A stretch of 49,279 nt of DNA from JAIOPA01 sp046076045 (GTDB lineage Bacteria; Eisenbacteria; RBG-16-71-46), in NCBI GenBank assembly GCA_046076045.1, contig JBJTRI010000117.1, forward strand, positions 1 through 49,279, read 5' to 3'. How positions within the stretch are numbered: position 1 is the first letter of the stretch; the number at the start of each line of letters is the position of its first letter. The position numbers and the translations under genes are program-made. Shown one piece after another: positions 34,971 to 43,945 of the stretch. Below the pieces are notes generated by a model, which saw only the letters and a list, made by a program, of their open reading frames with translations, ran no database searches and had not been told where the DNA came from.

Positions 34971-35768
34971 ATGAGCACGCTGCGCGAGGCGTTCGACGAT
35001 CGCGCCACCGCGTACGCGCTGTGGCCCGAGCTCGCGCGCGGCGACTCGCGCGACCGCGTGCTCGAGCGTCTCGAACCGGTCGCCGACGAGACGCTGCTCG
35101 ACCTCGCGTCGGGACCCGGCGCCACGGCGCGCGCGGCGGGCCCGTTCGTGCGGCGCGTGGTGCTGTGCGACCTGTCGCCGGCCATGCTGCGGGTGGCGGG
35201 GTTGGAGTCGCGCCGCGCCGGTCGCCTGGTGCCGCCGCGTGCGGCCGCCGACGCGGCGGCCCTGCCGTTCCGTGACGCGAGCTTCGACCTCGTCGCCTGC
35301 CGTCACGGTGCGCGGCACTTCAGCGATCCCGCGCGGGTCGCCTCCGAGGTGATGCGCGTGCTGCGGCGCGGCGGACGCGTGGCACTGTGCGACGTCATGG
35401 CCACCGGCGACGACGCGGTGGACCGCGTGGTCGGCGAGGTCGAGCAGGCGCTCGCGCCCGGCCCGGTCCGGTTGCTCACGCCCGCGCAGTGGGGCGAGAC
35501 GCTGGCGGCCGCCGGGCTGCGCCGCGACTGGGACGACCAGCCGCTCGCGGACCTCGACGCCGGCCGCTCGCTGCAGGAGGCGTGCGCGCGTTGCGGTGTG
35601 GCGGAGGAGGTGTTCGAGGGCCTGCGCGCCCGGCTGCTCGGTGCACCCGACGAGGTGCGTCGCGCGCTCGGGATGATCGCGCACGGTAGCGACGTGGTGT
35701 ATCACCCGCCGATCGGCATCGTGGGCGCCACGCGCACCACGGGGAGCGCGCTCAGTCCGTCAGCGTGA
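34971..35768 (+). CDS. class I SAM-dependent methyltransferase
   Basis: The 265-residue protein has the Methyltransf_11-type Rossmann fold: motif I LLDLASGPGATARAA, VVLCDLSPAMLRVA (acidic residue for SAM ribose), ALPFRDASFDLVACRHGARHF and VLRRGGRVALCDVMATGDD. The C-terminal half is helical, as in UbiE/COQ5-like enzymes, but the substrate cannot be read from the sequence. No Shine-Dalgarno is evident; the korB terminator hairpin lies directly upstream. Its 3' end overlaps the convergent ACT-domain gene by 17 bases. Confidence 0.88.
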   Translation: MSTLREAFDDRATAYALWPELARGDSRDRVLERLEPVADETLLDLASGPGATARAAGPFVRRVVLCDLSPAMLRVAGLESRRAGRLVPPRAAADAAALPFRDASFDLVACRHGARHFSDPARVASEVMRVLRRGGRVALCDVMATGDDAVDRVVGEVEQALAPGPVRLLTPAQWGETLAAAGLRRDWDDQPLADLDAGRSLQEACARCGVAEEVFEGLRARLLGAPDEVRRALGMIAHGSDVVYHPPIGIVGATRTTGSALSPSA

Positions 35769-36150
35769 AGCGCGCGCCCAGCACCTCGCGCGCGCGCGTG
35801 AGGTCGGCGGCGCGCACCAGCAGCACGTCGGTGTCGTAGGTGCTCACCACGAACACCGGCACGCCCGCTTCGGCGAGCGGTGCGGTGAGGCCCGCGACGA
35901 CGCCCGTGGTGGTGAAGGGGATCGGGCCCTCGACCTGGAACGCACGCCAGCCGCGCTCCACGTCGTGATCGACCGACGGCGGCAGGTCGTCCTCGGGGCA
36001 CACCAGCGACAGTTCGTCGGGCGTGCGCGTCATGCTCCAGAACGTCGGGTCGGCGTGCAGCGCCCATACCGGCAGCGGCGAGTCCGCGGGGAATCGGCAG
36101 ATCGCGAGCCGCCACGGGGTCTCGCGCAGACGCAGGCGCGGAGCGGTCAC
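35752..36150 (-). CDS. ACT-domain protein
   Basis: The 132-residue protein looks like the tandem-ACT family (ACT_7/CASTOR-like): LAICRFPADSPLPVWAL, then WRAFQVEGPIPFTTTGVVAGLTAPLAEAGVPVFVVSTYDTDVLLV. Such proteins bind amino acids as regulatory ligands. The start is a GTG overlapping the ferredoxin stop codon (GTGA), so the two genes are coupled. The coupling to a ferredoxin gene is unusual and its purpose is unknown. Confidence 0.85.
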   Translation of the reverse strand: MTAPRLRLRETPWRLAICRFPADSPLPVWALHADPTFWSMTRTPDELSLVCPEDDLPPSVDHDVERGWRAFQVEGPIPFTTTGVVAGLTAPLAEAGVPVFVVSTYDTDVLLVRAADLTRAREVLGARFTLTD

Positions 36151-36356
36151 GGGAAGAGCGTCTGCCCCTCGTCGTCCATGACCACGATGGCCGAGCACGG
36201 GCACGCCTCGGCTGCCTCGAGCACGCGCTCGAGCGGCTCGGACTCGGGGTCGAGCACGACCGCCTTGTTCTTGCTGTCCATGGCGAACGCGCCCGGTGCG
36301 ATCTCGACGCACTGGCCGCTGCCACAGCATTCCTTGTGGAGGATCTTGATCTGCAT
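36147..36356 (-). CDS. small single-cluster ferredoxin, probably [3Fe-4S]
   Basis: This 69-residue ferredoxin resembles the single-cluster type that serves P450s and oxidoreductases. Cys10, Cys16 (CCGSGQCVEIAPGAF) and Cys52 (EACPCSAIVV) are the likely ligands; residue 13, where a 4Fe-4S protein has its middle cysteine, is Ser, which favours a [3Fe-4S] cluster. Two extra cysteines (11 and 54) are odd. The acidic C-terminal strand (VVMDDEGQTLFP) is typical. It is a candidate electron acceptor for KorAB, although a 2-oxoacid oxidoreductase usually uses a low-potential 4Fe-4S ferredoxin. Confidence 0.88.
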   Translation of the reverse strand: MQIKILHKECCGSGQCVEIAPGAFAMDSKNKAVVLDPESEPLERVLEAAEACPCSAIVVMDDEGQTLFP

Positions 36357-36477
36357 GCCGGCTCCGTGGATGGACCTGCATGGTGGCCGATGCGCGGGTG
36401 CGGTTCAAGCGCGCATGCGGCCGACGCGGGTTCCCGTGGTGCGACCGCGCGTCCTGCCACGCGTCCCGCCCGTCCGG

Positions 36478-36507
36478 TTGTCGGCCGCGCGCGTGGCGTT
36501 CTAGAGT
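36478..36507 (+). promoter_or_regulatory. possible promoter of the M20 dipeptidase gene (TTGTCG-18-TAGAGT)
   Basis: TTGTCG at 36478-36483 and TAGAGT at 36502-36507 are 18 bases apart, 41 bases before the ATG. The -35 is weaker than the other promoters reported here. Confidence 0.4.
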
Positions 36508-36548
36508 CCGGAATCCGGACACGCGCCCACCCGAACCACGAGAGACCC

Positions 36549-37913
36549 ATGAGCGCACTCGACCAGTACCTACGCGACCACCAAGACCGCTTCCTCGAGC
36601 AACTCAAGGAGTCGCTGCGCATCCCGAGCGTGAGCGCGCAGCCCCAGCACAAGGACGACGTGCGCCGCTGCGCCGAGCACATGGTCGCCCACCTCAAGCG
36701 CATCGGCATGACGCACGCCGAGGTGGTGGCCACGCCCGGTCACCCGGTGGTGTACGCGGAGTGGTTGGGCGCGCCGGGCAAGCCCACGGCGCTGCTCTAC
36801 GGCCACTACGACGTGCAGCCGCCCGAGCCGCTCGAGTTGTGGGAGTCGCCGCCGTTCGAGCCGGTGGTGAAGGACGGCAAGCTGGTCGCTCGCGGCGCGT
36901 GCGACGACAAGGGGCAGGTGTACATGCACCTGTCGGCCATCGAGGCCCACCTCGCTGTCCACAAGTCGCTGCCGATCAACCTCAAGCTCGTGATCGAGGG
37001 CGAGGAGGAGGCCGGCAGCGAGAGCCTCGAGGGCTTCCTCACCGCGTGGCGCGAGCGCCTCAAGGCCGATGTCATCCTGGTGAGCGACACCGGCATGCTG
37101 GCGGCCGACCAACCCGCGCTCACCTACGCGCTGCGCGGCATCCTGTACACGCAGATCGAGGTGGTGGGCCCGACGCGCGACCTGCACTCGGGCGTGTTCG
37201 GCGGCGCGGTGCAGAACCCCGCCAACGCGCTCGCCAACATCATCACCGCGCTCAAGGACGCCGACAGCCGCATCACGGTGCCCGGGTTCTACGACCGCGT
37301 GCGCGAACTGTCCGAGACCGAGCGCAAGGCGTACGCCGAGATGCCGTTCGACGAGAAGGCGTTCATCGGCGAGACGGGGGCGCCCATGGGCTGGGGCGAG
37401 AAGGGCCGCAGCACGCAGGAGCGCGTGTGGTCGCGCCCGACGCTCGACGTGAACGGCATGTGGAGCGGCTACACGGGCGAGGGCAGCAAGACGGTGCTGC
37501 CGAGCTTCGCGGCCGCCAAGGTGAGCATGCGTCTGGTGCCCGACCAGGACCCCGACGCGCTGTTCGGTGCGTTCGAGCGCCACGTGAAGTCGCTCGCGCC
37601 GCCCACGGTGCGCGTGACGGTGAAGAACCTGCACGGCGCCCAGCCGTGGATCACCGAGCCCGACCATCCCATGATCCAGGCCGCGATCCGCGCCCTGGGT
37701 CGGGCGTGGACGAAGAAGCCCGCGCTCATCCGCGAGGGCGGCTCGATCCCGGTCATGGCCACGTTCCAGCGCACGCTCGGCCTGCCGTGCATCCTCATGG
37801 GCTTCGGTCTGCACGACGACCAGGTACACGCCCCGAACGAGAAGTTCTCGCTCACCAGCTTCCACGGCGGCACGCGAAGCTGCGCGTACCTGTACGAGGA
37901 GTTGGCCCGCTGA
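36549..37913 (+). CDS. M20-family dipeptidase
   Basis: The 454-residue cytoplasmic zinc enzyme should cleave dipeptides or related amides. Metal and catalytic motifs are in place: LLYGHYDVQP (first His and catalytic Asp), ARGACDDKGQ, IEGEEEAGSE (catalytic Glu), VSDTG and the final His in DDQVHAPNEKF. The lid domain spans ~200-360 with LHSGVFGGAV. It matches the CNDP/PepV-like dipeptidase branch in length. I chose the ATG at 36549 (GAGAGA upstream); longer in-frame sequence crosses the promoter. A terminator follows at 37941. Confidence 0.94.
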   Translation: MSALDQYLRDHQDRFLEQLKESLRIPSVSAQPQHKDDVRRCAEHMVAHLKRIGMTHAEVVATPGHPVVYAEWLGAPGKPTALLYGHYDVQPPEPLELWESPPFEPVVKDGKLVARGACDDKGQVYMHLSAIEAHLAVHKSLPINLKLVIEGEEEAGSESLEGFLTAWRERLKADVILVSDTGMLAADQPALTYALRGILYTQIEVVGPTRDLHSGVFGGAVQNPANALANIITALKDADSRITVPGFYDRVRELSETERKAYAEMPFDEKAFIGETGAPMGWGEKGRSTQERVWSRPTLDVNGMWSGYTGEGSKTVLPSFAAAKVSMRLVPDQDPDALFGAFERHVKSLAPPTVRVTVKNLHGAQPWITEPDHPMIQAAIRALGRAWTKKPALIREGGSIPVMATFQRTLGLPCILMGFGLHDDQVHAPNEKFSLTSFHGGTRSCAYLYEELAR

Positions 37914-37940
37914 CGGTAGCAATGGGTCCGGTGACACGAC

Positions 37941-37968
37941 GGGGGCGGCACCTCGGGGTGCCGCCCCC
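37941..37968 (+). terminator. terminator after the M20 dipeptidase gene
   Basis: Perfect 12-base arms GGGGGCGGCACC and GGTGCCGCCCCC enclose a TCGG tetraloop, followed by TCGATATTCC. It lies 27 bases after the stop. Confidence 0.9.
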
Positions 37969-38000
37969 TCGATATTCCTGAGCCCGCGAGCGTGCGATGT

Positions 38001-38022
38001 GATATAGGAATCCTCATATTCC
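38001..38022. promoter_or_regulatory. AT-rich inverted repeat upstream of addB-like gene
   Basis: GATATAGGAATCCTCATATTCC holds the inverted repeat GGAAT/ATTCC with a 6-base gap, in an unusually AT-rich patch 47 bases before the ATG. It may include the -10 (TATAGG) and an operator for the helicase-nuclease operon. No clear -35 is seen. Confidence 0.35.
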
Positions 38023-38068
38023 GACCCGCCACCCCATCGTCGTGGATGCGACTCGCGGAGCTCCCCCC

Positions 38069-40672
38069 ATGCGCCTGACGCTCGATCGAGACTTCACCTC
38101 GCGTGCTTGGCCCGGACCTTTGGCGGGGGGCGAGGCCGTGGTGGGTGAGGAGTGGTTGGGGCCGCGGCGGCTCGCGAGTCTGCTCGTGGGTGCGCTGGGT
38201 CTGCCGAGCGAGGTCGAGTCGAGCGCCGATCGGGCAGCGCGGCTCGTGCCCGTGGTCACCCAGCTCGACGGGTTCTGGAGCGCTTCGGCGCAGGCCGATG
38301 CACTCGGGAGCGCGCGGCGGCTGTTGCAGTGGCGCGATGCGCTCGCACTCGCGGGTTGGAACGGAGAGGCCGACCAGCCGCGACTCGTCCAGCTCGCGCA
38401 GTTGTCGCGCTCGGCGCTGCCGGGCCTGCCCGACCGTTTGCGGTGGATCGCCGAGGCGGCCCGCAAGCGCGAGTCGGGGGTCGAGGAACTGCGCCTGCTC
38501 ACGCCGCGCGCGGAGTACGAACCGCTGTGGCGTGCGGTGTTCGACGCGTTGGAGGCCTCGGGCACTCGGATCACGGAGTGGTCACTCGCGCCCGCCCCGG
38601 CACAGGGTGACCTGTCGGCGGCGCGCTCGAAGGGCTTCGTGCCGAAGGCCGACGGATCGCTCCTGCTGCTGCGCCCCCCGGGGCCGCTGCAGGCCGCCGA
38701 GGAGGTCGCGGGTTGGCTGGCCTCGCTGCCTGCGGAGGAGTTGCGTCGAACGGTGATCGTCGGCCGCGACCCCATGCTCGACGAGGCCCTCCACCGCCAC
38801 GGGTTGCCCACGCTGGGTGCCGAGTACGAGGTGGTGGACGATGCCATGCTGCAGTTGCTCCCGCTCGTGCTGGAGTTGGTGTGGGACCCCGTGGACCCGC
38901 AGCGCGCGTTCGAGTTGCTGCTCCTTCACCCCACGCTCGTGCCGGGCATGTCGGCCAGCGAACTGCGTGGCGCCCTGCGCGAGTGGCCCACGGTGGGCAG
39001 TGAGGACTGGGATCACGTCATGGGTCGCGCGCTCTGCGCCATCGGCGATGCGGAGCGTCGCGAGGTCGTGGCCGACCGCATGCGCACGCTGTGGACGCCG
39101 GAGTGCACTCGCGACCGTGAGGTTCCGGTCGAGGCCCTCGAACGGCGCGTCGCCATGCTGGTCGCGTGGCTCGAGGAGCGCCTGCGGGTCGCCGAGGACG
39201 AGGCGGTGCGCGGCGCGCTGCAACAGTGTCGCACCTTCCGCACGCTCGTCGCGCGGTCGGGCCATGTCATGTTCAGCGAGCCGCGCCTGCGGCGGTTCAT
39301 GGGTGAGGCCATGCGAGTGGCCGCGGTGGGGCGCATGTACGGCGCCTGCGCCGGGCTCGTGTCGGTGGCGGCCCCGGGTGGCATCGCAGGGCCGGTTCAC
39401 AACCTGGTGTGGTGGGGGTTCACGGGTAGCGGGGGGGCGGTCGAGCGTCGCCCACCGCTCTCGGTGGCCGAACTCGCCGACCTCGCCTCGCGTGGTGTCA
39501 CGTTCCCCTCGGCCGAACAGGCTGCGGCCGCGGCGGCGGCGCGTTGGCAGCGCCCGCTCCTGCAGACCACTCATCGGCTGTTGCTCGTGAGCCCGCACAC
39601 CGATGCGGCCGGGGCCGAGGTGCACCCGCACCCGCTCTGGGAGGAGATCACGGCCCGTCTCGAGGGGAACGGGCCCCAACGTCGCGCCGCGCGCGCCGCG
39701 TTGGAGGTGGCCTCGCTCGAGGGGTTCTGCAAGAGATCTTCGCGCGAACGACTTGCCACGCCCGCAGCGGTACGCGACTGGACCATCGCGCCCGAACTCA
39801 TCGAGCGCCGCGAGACGGAGTCACCCTCGAGTGTGGAGTCGCTGCTCGGGTGTCCGCTCCAGTGGACGTTCCGCTACGTAGCGCGATTGAACGGGTTCGA
39901 CTCTCCCACCGTGGCCGATGCCGGTAGCGCACAGTTGCTCGGCGACCTCATGCACGAACTGCTCGACCGGTTGTTCGATGCCGGCCCGCTCGCACCCGAT
40001 GCGGCTGCGGCCGCGGCCGAACGGCTGTTCGACGAGGCCGCACCGAGACTCGCAGCACCGCTCTGGGTGCCCGGTGCCGAGGGACAGCGCGCTCAGGCGC
40101 GCCGTCTACTGGCGCTCACCGCCCGACGGCTCGCGGACCTCATGGCGCGCACCGGGACCCGGATCGTCGCCAGCGAGGAGTCGTACGGTGGGTACGCTTT
40201 CGAGACCGACTTCAAGGGACGCCCCGACATCGTGCTCGGTGAGCCGAATCGGGTGCTCGACCTCAAGTGGGGCAGCGCCGCCTACCGCCGCGACAGCCTC
40301 AAGCTGGGGACCGCGTTCCAGTTGGCGGCCTACGCCTACCTCGTGAGCGGGCAGGAGCGCTTCCCCGGCGTCGCGTACTTCATCATCAACGCGCAGCGGC
40401 TCCTCACCACCGCGCCCGACCAGTTCCCCGGCGGCGAACCCATCGCGGGACCCTCGCCCGAGGAGACTTGGAGACTGCTGCAGGCCGAGCATGCGACGCG
40501 CTGGAGCCTCGTCGAGGAGGGGCGGCTCACCGCCACCGGTGTCATGCCCGACGGAGGCGAGCCGCCCAAGAAGACGCAGTTCAAGGACGGCGTCTGGATC
40601 TTCAAGCCACCCTGCAACCACTGTGACTACAGCGCGCTTTGCGGCAAGGCGTTCAAGCAGGGGGGCGAGTGA
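38069..40672 (+). CDS. addB: AddB-like nuclease subunit with iron-sulfur PD-(D/E)XK domain
   Basis: This is the inferred partner of the AddA-like helicase-nuclease in double-strand break repair. The 867-residue protein has a degenerate helicase-like first two thirds without a Walker A motif, as is usual for an inactivated AddB-type arm. From ~590 it carries a nuclease domain: Cys in ESLLGCPLQWTFRY, LLGDLMHELLDRLF, FKGRPDIVLGE, RVLDLKWG (active-site Asp and Lys), AFQLAAYAYL (QxxxY), and PPCNHCDYSALCG. The four cysteines match the AddB 4Fe-4S arrangement. Start: ATG 38069 with CGGAG upstream; a GTG nine codons earlier is possible. Its stop overlaps the next GTG start. Confidence 0.85.
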   Translation: MRLTLDRDFTSRAWPGPLAGGEAVVGEEWLGPRRLASLLVGALGLPSEVESSADRAARLVPVVTQLDGFWSASAQADALGSARRLLQWRDALALAGWNGEADQPRLVQLAQLSRSALPGLPDRLRWIAEAARKRESGVEELRLLTPRAEYEPLWRAVFDALEASGTRITEWSLAPAPAQGDLSAARSKGFVPKADGSLLLLRPPGPLQAAEEVAGWLASLPAEELRRTVIVGRDPMLDEALHRHGLPTLGAEYEVVDDAMLQLLPLVLELVWDPVDPQRAFELLLLHPTLVPGMSASELRGALREWPTVGSEDWDHVMGRALCAIGDAERREVVADRMRTLWTPECTRDREVPVEALERRVAMLVAWLEERLRVAEDEAVRGALQQCRTFRTLVARSGHVMFSEPRLRRFMGEAMRVAAVGRMYGACAGLVSVAAPGGIAGPVHNLVWWGFTGSGGAVERRPPLSVAELADLASRGVTFPSAEQAAAAAAARWQRPLLQTTHRLLLVSPHTDAAGAEVHPHPLWEEITARLEGNGPQRRAARAALEVASLEGFCKRSSRERLATPAAVRDWTIAPELIERRETESPSSVESLLGCPLQWTFRYVARLNGFDSPTVADAGSAQLLGDLMHELLDRLFDAGPLAPDAAAAAAERLFDEAAPRLAAPLWVPGAEGQRAQARRLLALTARRLADLMARTGTRIVASEESYGGYAFETDFKGRPDIVLGEPNRVLDLKWGSAAYRRDSLKLGTAFQLAAYAYLVSGQERFPGVAYFIINAQRLLTTAPDQFPGGEPIAGPSPEETWRLLQAEHATRWSLVEEGRLTATGVMPDGGEPPKKTQFKDGVWIFKPPCNHCDYSALCGKAFKQGGE

Positions 40673-43600
40673 ACGGCATCGAGATCGTCTCGGCGAGCGC
40701 CGGGAGCGGCAAGACGCATCGTCTCGTCGAGGTGCTCGAGCATGCGGTCACGCAAGGCGGCGTGCGTCCCGAGGCGGTGATCGCCACCACCTTCACGGTC
40801 AAGGCCGCCGCCGAGCTGCGTGAGCGCGTGCGCCTGCGACTGCTCGAGAACGGTCTCGTCTCCGAGGCGCAGCGCCTCGCGCTCGCCCGCATCGGCACCG
40901 TGAACTCGGTGTGCGGTTCGCTCGTCACCGACTACGCGTTCGAGCTCGGCCTGTCCCCCGAGCTGCGCGTGCTCGACGAGGAGGGCGCCGAGGAGGCGTT
41001 CGAGCGCACGCTCTCGGCGCGGGCCGACGTGAGCCGGGATGCCGAAGGCGAGGCGGGAGCCGGCAGCGAGGCTGCGGTCGCCTTGCAGGAGTTGGCGACG
41101 CGCATGCCCGGGCTGGACTGGGTCGACCATGTCCGCGAGATCGCCACGCACGCGCGCATGAACCGCATCGAGCCCCAGCAGCTCCGCGAGTCGGCGGCGC
41201 GCAGCCGGGACACCCTGCTCGCGTTGTTCCCGTCGCCCGCCGAGGACGGTGCCGCGATCGAGGTGGCCCTCCGCACCGAGCTGCAGCGGTTCGTGCACCA
41301 TCCGAAGCTCGACCCTTCCGGTAAGACGGTTGAAGTCGTGGACCACTGCCGCCGTCTGCTCACCGACTTCGACGAGGGGCGCAGGCCGTCGTGGTTGCAG
41401 TGGGCGTCGGTGGTGCGCAAGTCCAAGGACATCGCCAAGAAGTCGGCGGATCACATCCAGCCTCTCGTGGCCGCAGCGCGGGCCTGCGAGCGGCATCCGG
41501 CCCTGCGCGACGATCTGGTGCAGGTGGTCGAGCAGGTGTTCACGCTCGCCGCGCAGGCCCTCGAGGACTATCAGGCCTACAAGCGCGAGTGGGGGTTGCT
41601 CGACTTCGCCGACCAGGAGCGTCACGCCCTCACCCTGCTGGAGCGTCCCGAGGTGCAGGAGCGTTTGCGCGGTCAGTTCGAGCTGCTGCTCGTGGACGAG
41701 TTCCAGGACACGAGCCCGCTGCAGCTGGAGGTGTTCCTCGCGCTCTCACGGATCGTGCCGCGCAGCGTGTGGGTGGGCGACCAGAAGCAGGCCATCTACG
41801 GATTCCGTGGCACCGACCCCTCGCTCATGGACGCCGCCATCGAGGCGCTCGAGCGCGAGTCCGGCACGCCGGTGGAGACGCTCACCCAATCGTGGCGCAG
41901 TCGTGCACCGCTGGTGCACCTCACCTCCGACGTGTTCGCCGCGGCGTTCGCGACACAAGGTCTGCCTGCCGAACGCGTGCGGCTCGAGCCCTCGCCGCAG
42001 ACCGTCGAGGACCCGGTGCTGGGGTCGTTCGTCGAGGTCTGGCGCATCGAGACGATGACGCAGCGCAAGAGCGAAGTGGCCGCCGCGGTCGCCGACCGTA
42101 TCGCTGCCCTGCTCGCCGACGAGGGTACCCATGTGCGCGATCGCAGCACGAATGAGCCGCGTCGCGCGACGATGCGCGACATCGCCGTGCTCTGTCGCAG
42201 TGGTGTGGACACGCACCGGGTCGCAGCCGCCATCGAAGCCGTTGGGCTCGACGCGGTCATCGGTGAGCCCGGGCTCATGGGGACGCTCGAGGGGCGTGTC
42301 GCGTTGGCGGCGCTTCGGCTGTGGGTGGATTCCGAGGACGCGCTCGCGCTCGCCGAGTTGGCGCGCATCGTCATGCTGCCGGAGGAGCCCCAGGCGTGGT
42401 TCGAGCGCCTGCTCGATCGCAAGGCCGACGCGTTCACCGAGTTGCCCGAGTACCTGCGGGTCCGCGAGGCGCGCGCGGCCGCACCCGAGGTCGGCGTGCT
42501 GCTGGCGTTCGACCGTGCGCTCGCGGCGGTCGGTGCGCGCGAGCTCTGCCTGCGCTGGGGGCACACCCCGCAGCGCCTCGCCAACCTCGACCGCTTGCGC
42601 GCCTACGCCGTCGGCTACGTCACGCGCGGTCGCGACGAGCAGCAGACGCTCACACTGCCGGGATTGGTGGTGCACCTGCTCGGACTGTCCGGCGACAAGA
42701 AGGACCATCAGGCCACGCCGGGCGATCAGGACGCGGTGACGGTGTCCACGATGCACGGCGCCAAGGGGCTCGAGTGGCCCATCACCATCCTCTACGGTCT
42801 CGACCGTAACTACCCGTCGCAGGCGTTCGGCGTGCACGTCGAGAGCCCCGTGGGACCGTTCTCGTTCGCCGCGCCGCTCGCTGGACGGTGGATCCGGTTC
42901 TGGCCCGATCCGTTCTGGTACGAGGCGAACGCGCGCGGCAAGCCGAAGGGTGGCGGCATGCCCCTGCACGAGCGTGCCGCTATGAGCGAGCAGCACGCCG
43001 TCGTGGCCAAGCGCGAGGCGCGCGAGCTCCTACGCGTGCTGTACGTGGCCTGGACGCGAGCACGCGACCGGCTCGTGCTGACCGCCAAGCGCGGCAAGCT
43101 GCTCTCGCATCAGTGGGGGGAGGTGTGCGACACACAGGGGCTTCCGCTGCTCGTCGAGCCCGAGCAGGATGGTTTGGTGACTTGGGCGAACCACACCTTC
43201 CACGTGCGCGTGCAGGAGGCCCGCGCTGGCGATCCGCTACCGCCGTCGCGGGAGCCCGTGTTCGGTTATCCCATCCGTGCGCCGGGCGACTACCCGCCCG
43301 CGCGGGTCAGCCCGTCGGCATTGGAGGGCGAGGGGACGATCGGTTCCCCCGAGCGCCTCGGCCCGGCGCTGTCGGTGCAGGCGGGTGCGCGCGCGATCGC
43401 CTTGGGCGATGCGTGCCACGCGTTCTTCGCGGGCGAGCGTGCGCAGGACGACACACGCGAGCGTGAACGCATGGCGAGCGAGCAACTCGAGGCGTTCGAG
43501 GTCCTGGACCTGCTGCGCCCTGCGGACCTCGCTCGCCTCGCGGAGTCGTTCCGCGCCTGGGTCGAGGGTCGCTGGCCCGGGGCGCGCTGGTGTCGTGAGT

Positions 43601-43866
43601 GGCCCATGCAACGCCGGTGGCCCGACGGTTCCGAGATGCGCGGGTACTCCGACCTGGTACTCGAGACGTCCGAGGGCTTCGTGGTCCTGGACCACAAGTG
43701 CCTGGGATCGGGACTCGACGACGCGTTGCGCAGCGCCGCCGGTTACCGGGCGCAGTTGGATGCCTACAGCGAAGCCCTGCGTCTCGCCACCGGTCGCCCG
43801 GTTCTCTCGCGCTGGATCCACCTGCCGTTCCAGGGCGTCGTGGTCGAGGTCACCGCGGGCGATTGA
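40669..43866 (+). CDS. addA: AddA-like UvrD-family helicase with C-terminal nuclease
   Basis: The 1065-residue protein unwinds and degrades DNA ends for RecA loading. Helicase motifs are complete: Walker A SASAGSGKTHRLVE at the N-terminus, LLLVDEFQDTSPLQLE (motif II), WVGDQKQAIYGFRG (III), LTQSWRSRAPL (IV), VSTMHGAKGLEWPI (V) and LLRVLYVAWTRARDRLVL (VI). The C-terminal nuclease has LGDACHAFFAG, MRGYSDLVLE, VVLDHKCLG and RAQLDAYSEAL, so both subunits keep nuclease residues, as in AddAB. The GTG start overlaps the addB stop codon (GTGA). A strong terminator follows. Confidence 0.92.
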   Translation: MNGIEIVSASAGSGKTHRLVEVLEHAVTQGGVRPEAVIATTFTVKAAAELRERVRLRLLENGLVSEAQRLALARIGTVNSVCGSLVTDYAFELGLSPELRVLDEEGAEEAFERTLSARADVSRDAEGEAGAGSEAAVALQELATRMPGLDWVDHVREIATHARMNRIEPQQLRESAARSRDTLLALFPSPAEDGAAIEVALRTELQRFVHHPKLDPSGKTVEVVDHCRRLLTDFDEGRRPSWLQWASVVRKSKDIAKKSADHIQPLVAAARACERHPALRDDLVQVVEQVFTLAAQALEDYQAYKREWGLLDFADQERHALTLLERPEVQERLRGQFELLLVDEFQDTSPLQLEVFLALSRIVPRSVWVGDQKQAIYGFRGTDPSLMDAAIEALERESGTPVETLTQSWRSRAPLVHLTSDVFAAAFATQGLPAERVRLEPSPQTVEDPVLGSFVEVWRIETMTQRKSEVAAAVADRIAALLADEGTHVRDRSTNEPRRATMRDIAVLCRSGVDTHRVAAAIEAVGLDAVIGEPGLMGTLEGRVALAALRLWVDSEDALALAELARIVMLPEEPQAWFERLLDRKADAFTELPEYLRVREARAAAPEVGVLLAFDRALAAVGARELCLRWGHTPQRLANLDRLRAYAVGYVTRGRDEQQTLTLPGLVVHLLGLSGDKKDHQATPGDQDAVTVSTMHGAKGLEWPITILYGLDRNYPSQAFGVHVESPVGPFSFAAPLAGRWIRFWPDPFWYEANARGKPKGGGMPLHERAAMSEQHAVVAKREARELLRVLYVAWTRARDRLVLTAKRGKLLSHQWGEVCDTQGLPLLVEPEQDGLVTWANHTFHVRVQEARAGDPLPPSREPVFGYPIRAPGDYPPARVSPSALEGEGTIGSPERLGPALSVQAGARAIALGDACHAFFAGERAQDDTRERERMASEQLEAFEVLDLLRPADLARLAESFRAWVEGRWPGARWCREWPMQRRWPDGSEMRGYSDLVLETSEGFVVLDHKCLGSGLDDALRSAAGYRAQLDAYSEALRLATGRPVLSRWIHLPFQGVVVEVTAGD

Positions 43867-43890
43867 GGGTCTTCCATGGCCGAAAGCGAG

Positions 43891-43920
43891 AGGGGCGGTC
43901 GGCACGCGCCGACCGCCCCT
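43891..43920. terminator. bidirectional terminator between addA and the NPY-repeat gene
   Basis: Perfect 13-base arms AGGGGCGGTCGGC and GCCGACCGCCCCT enclose an ACGC tetraloop. GCGAG precedes and TCCTCATCG follows. It serves the convergent genes ending at 43866 (plus) and 43946 (minus). Confidence 0.9.
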
Positions 43921-43945
43921 TCCTCATCGCTCGCGGACGCGAAGG

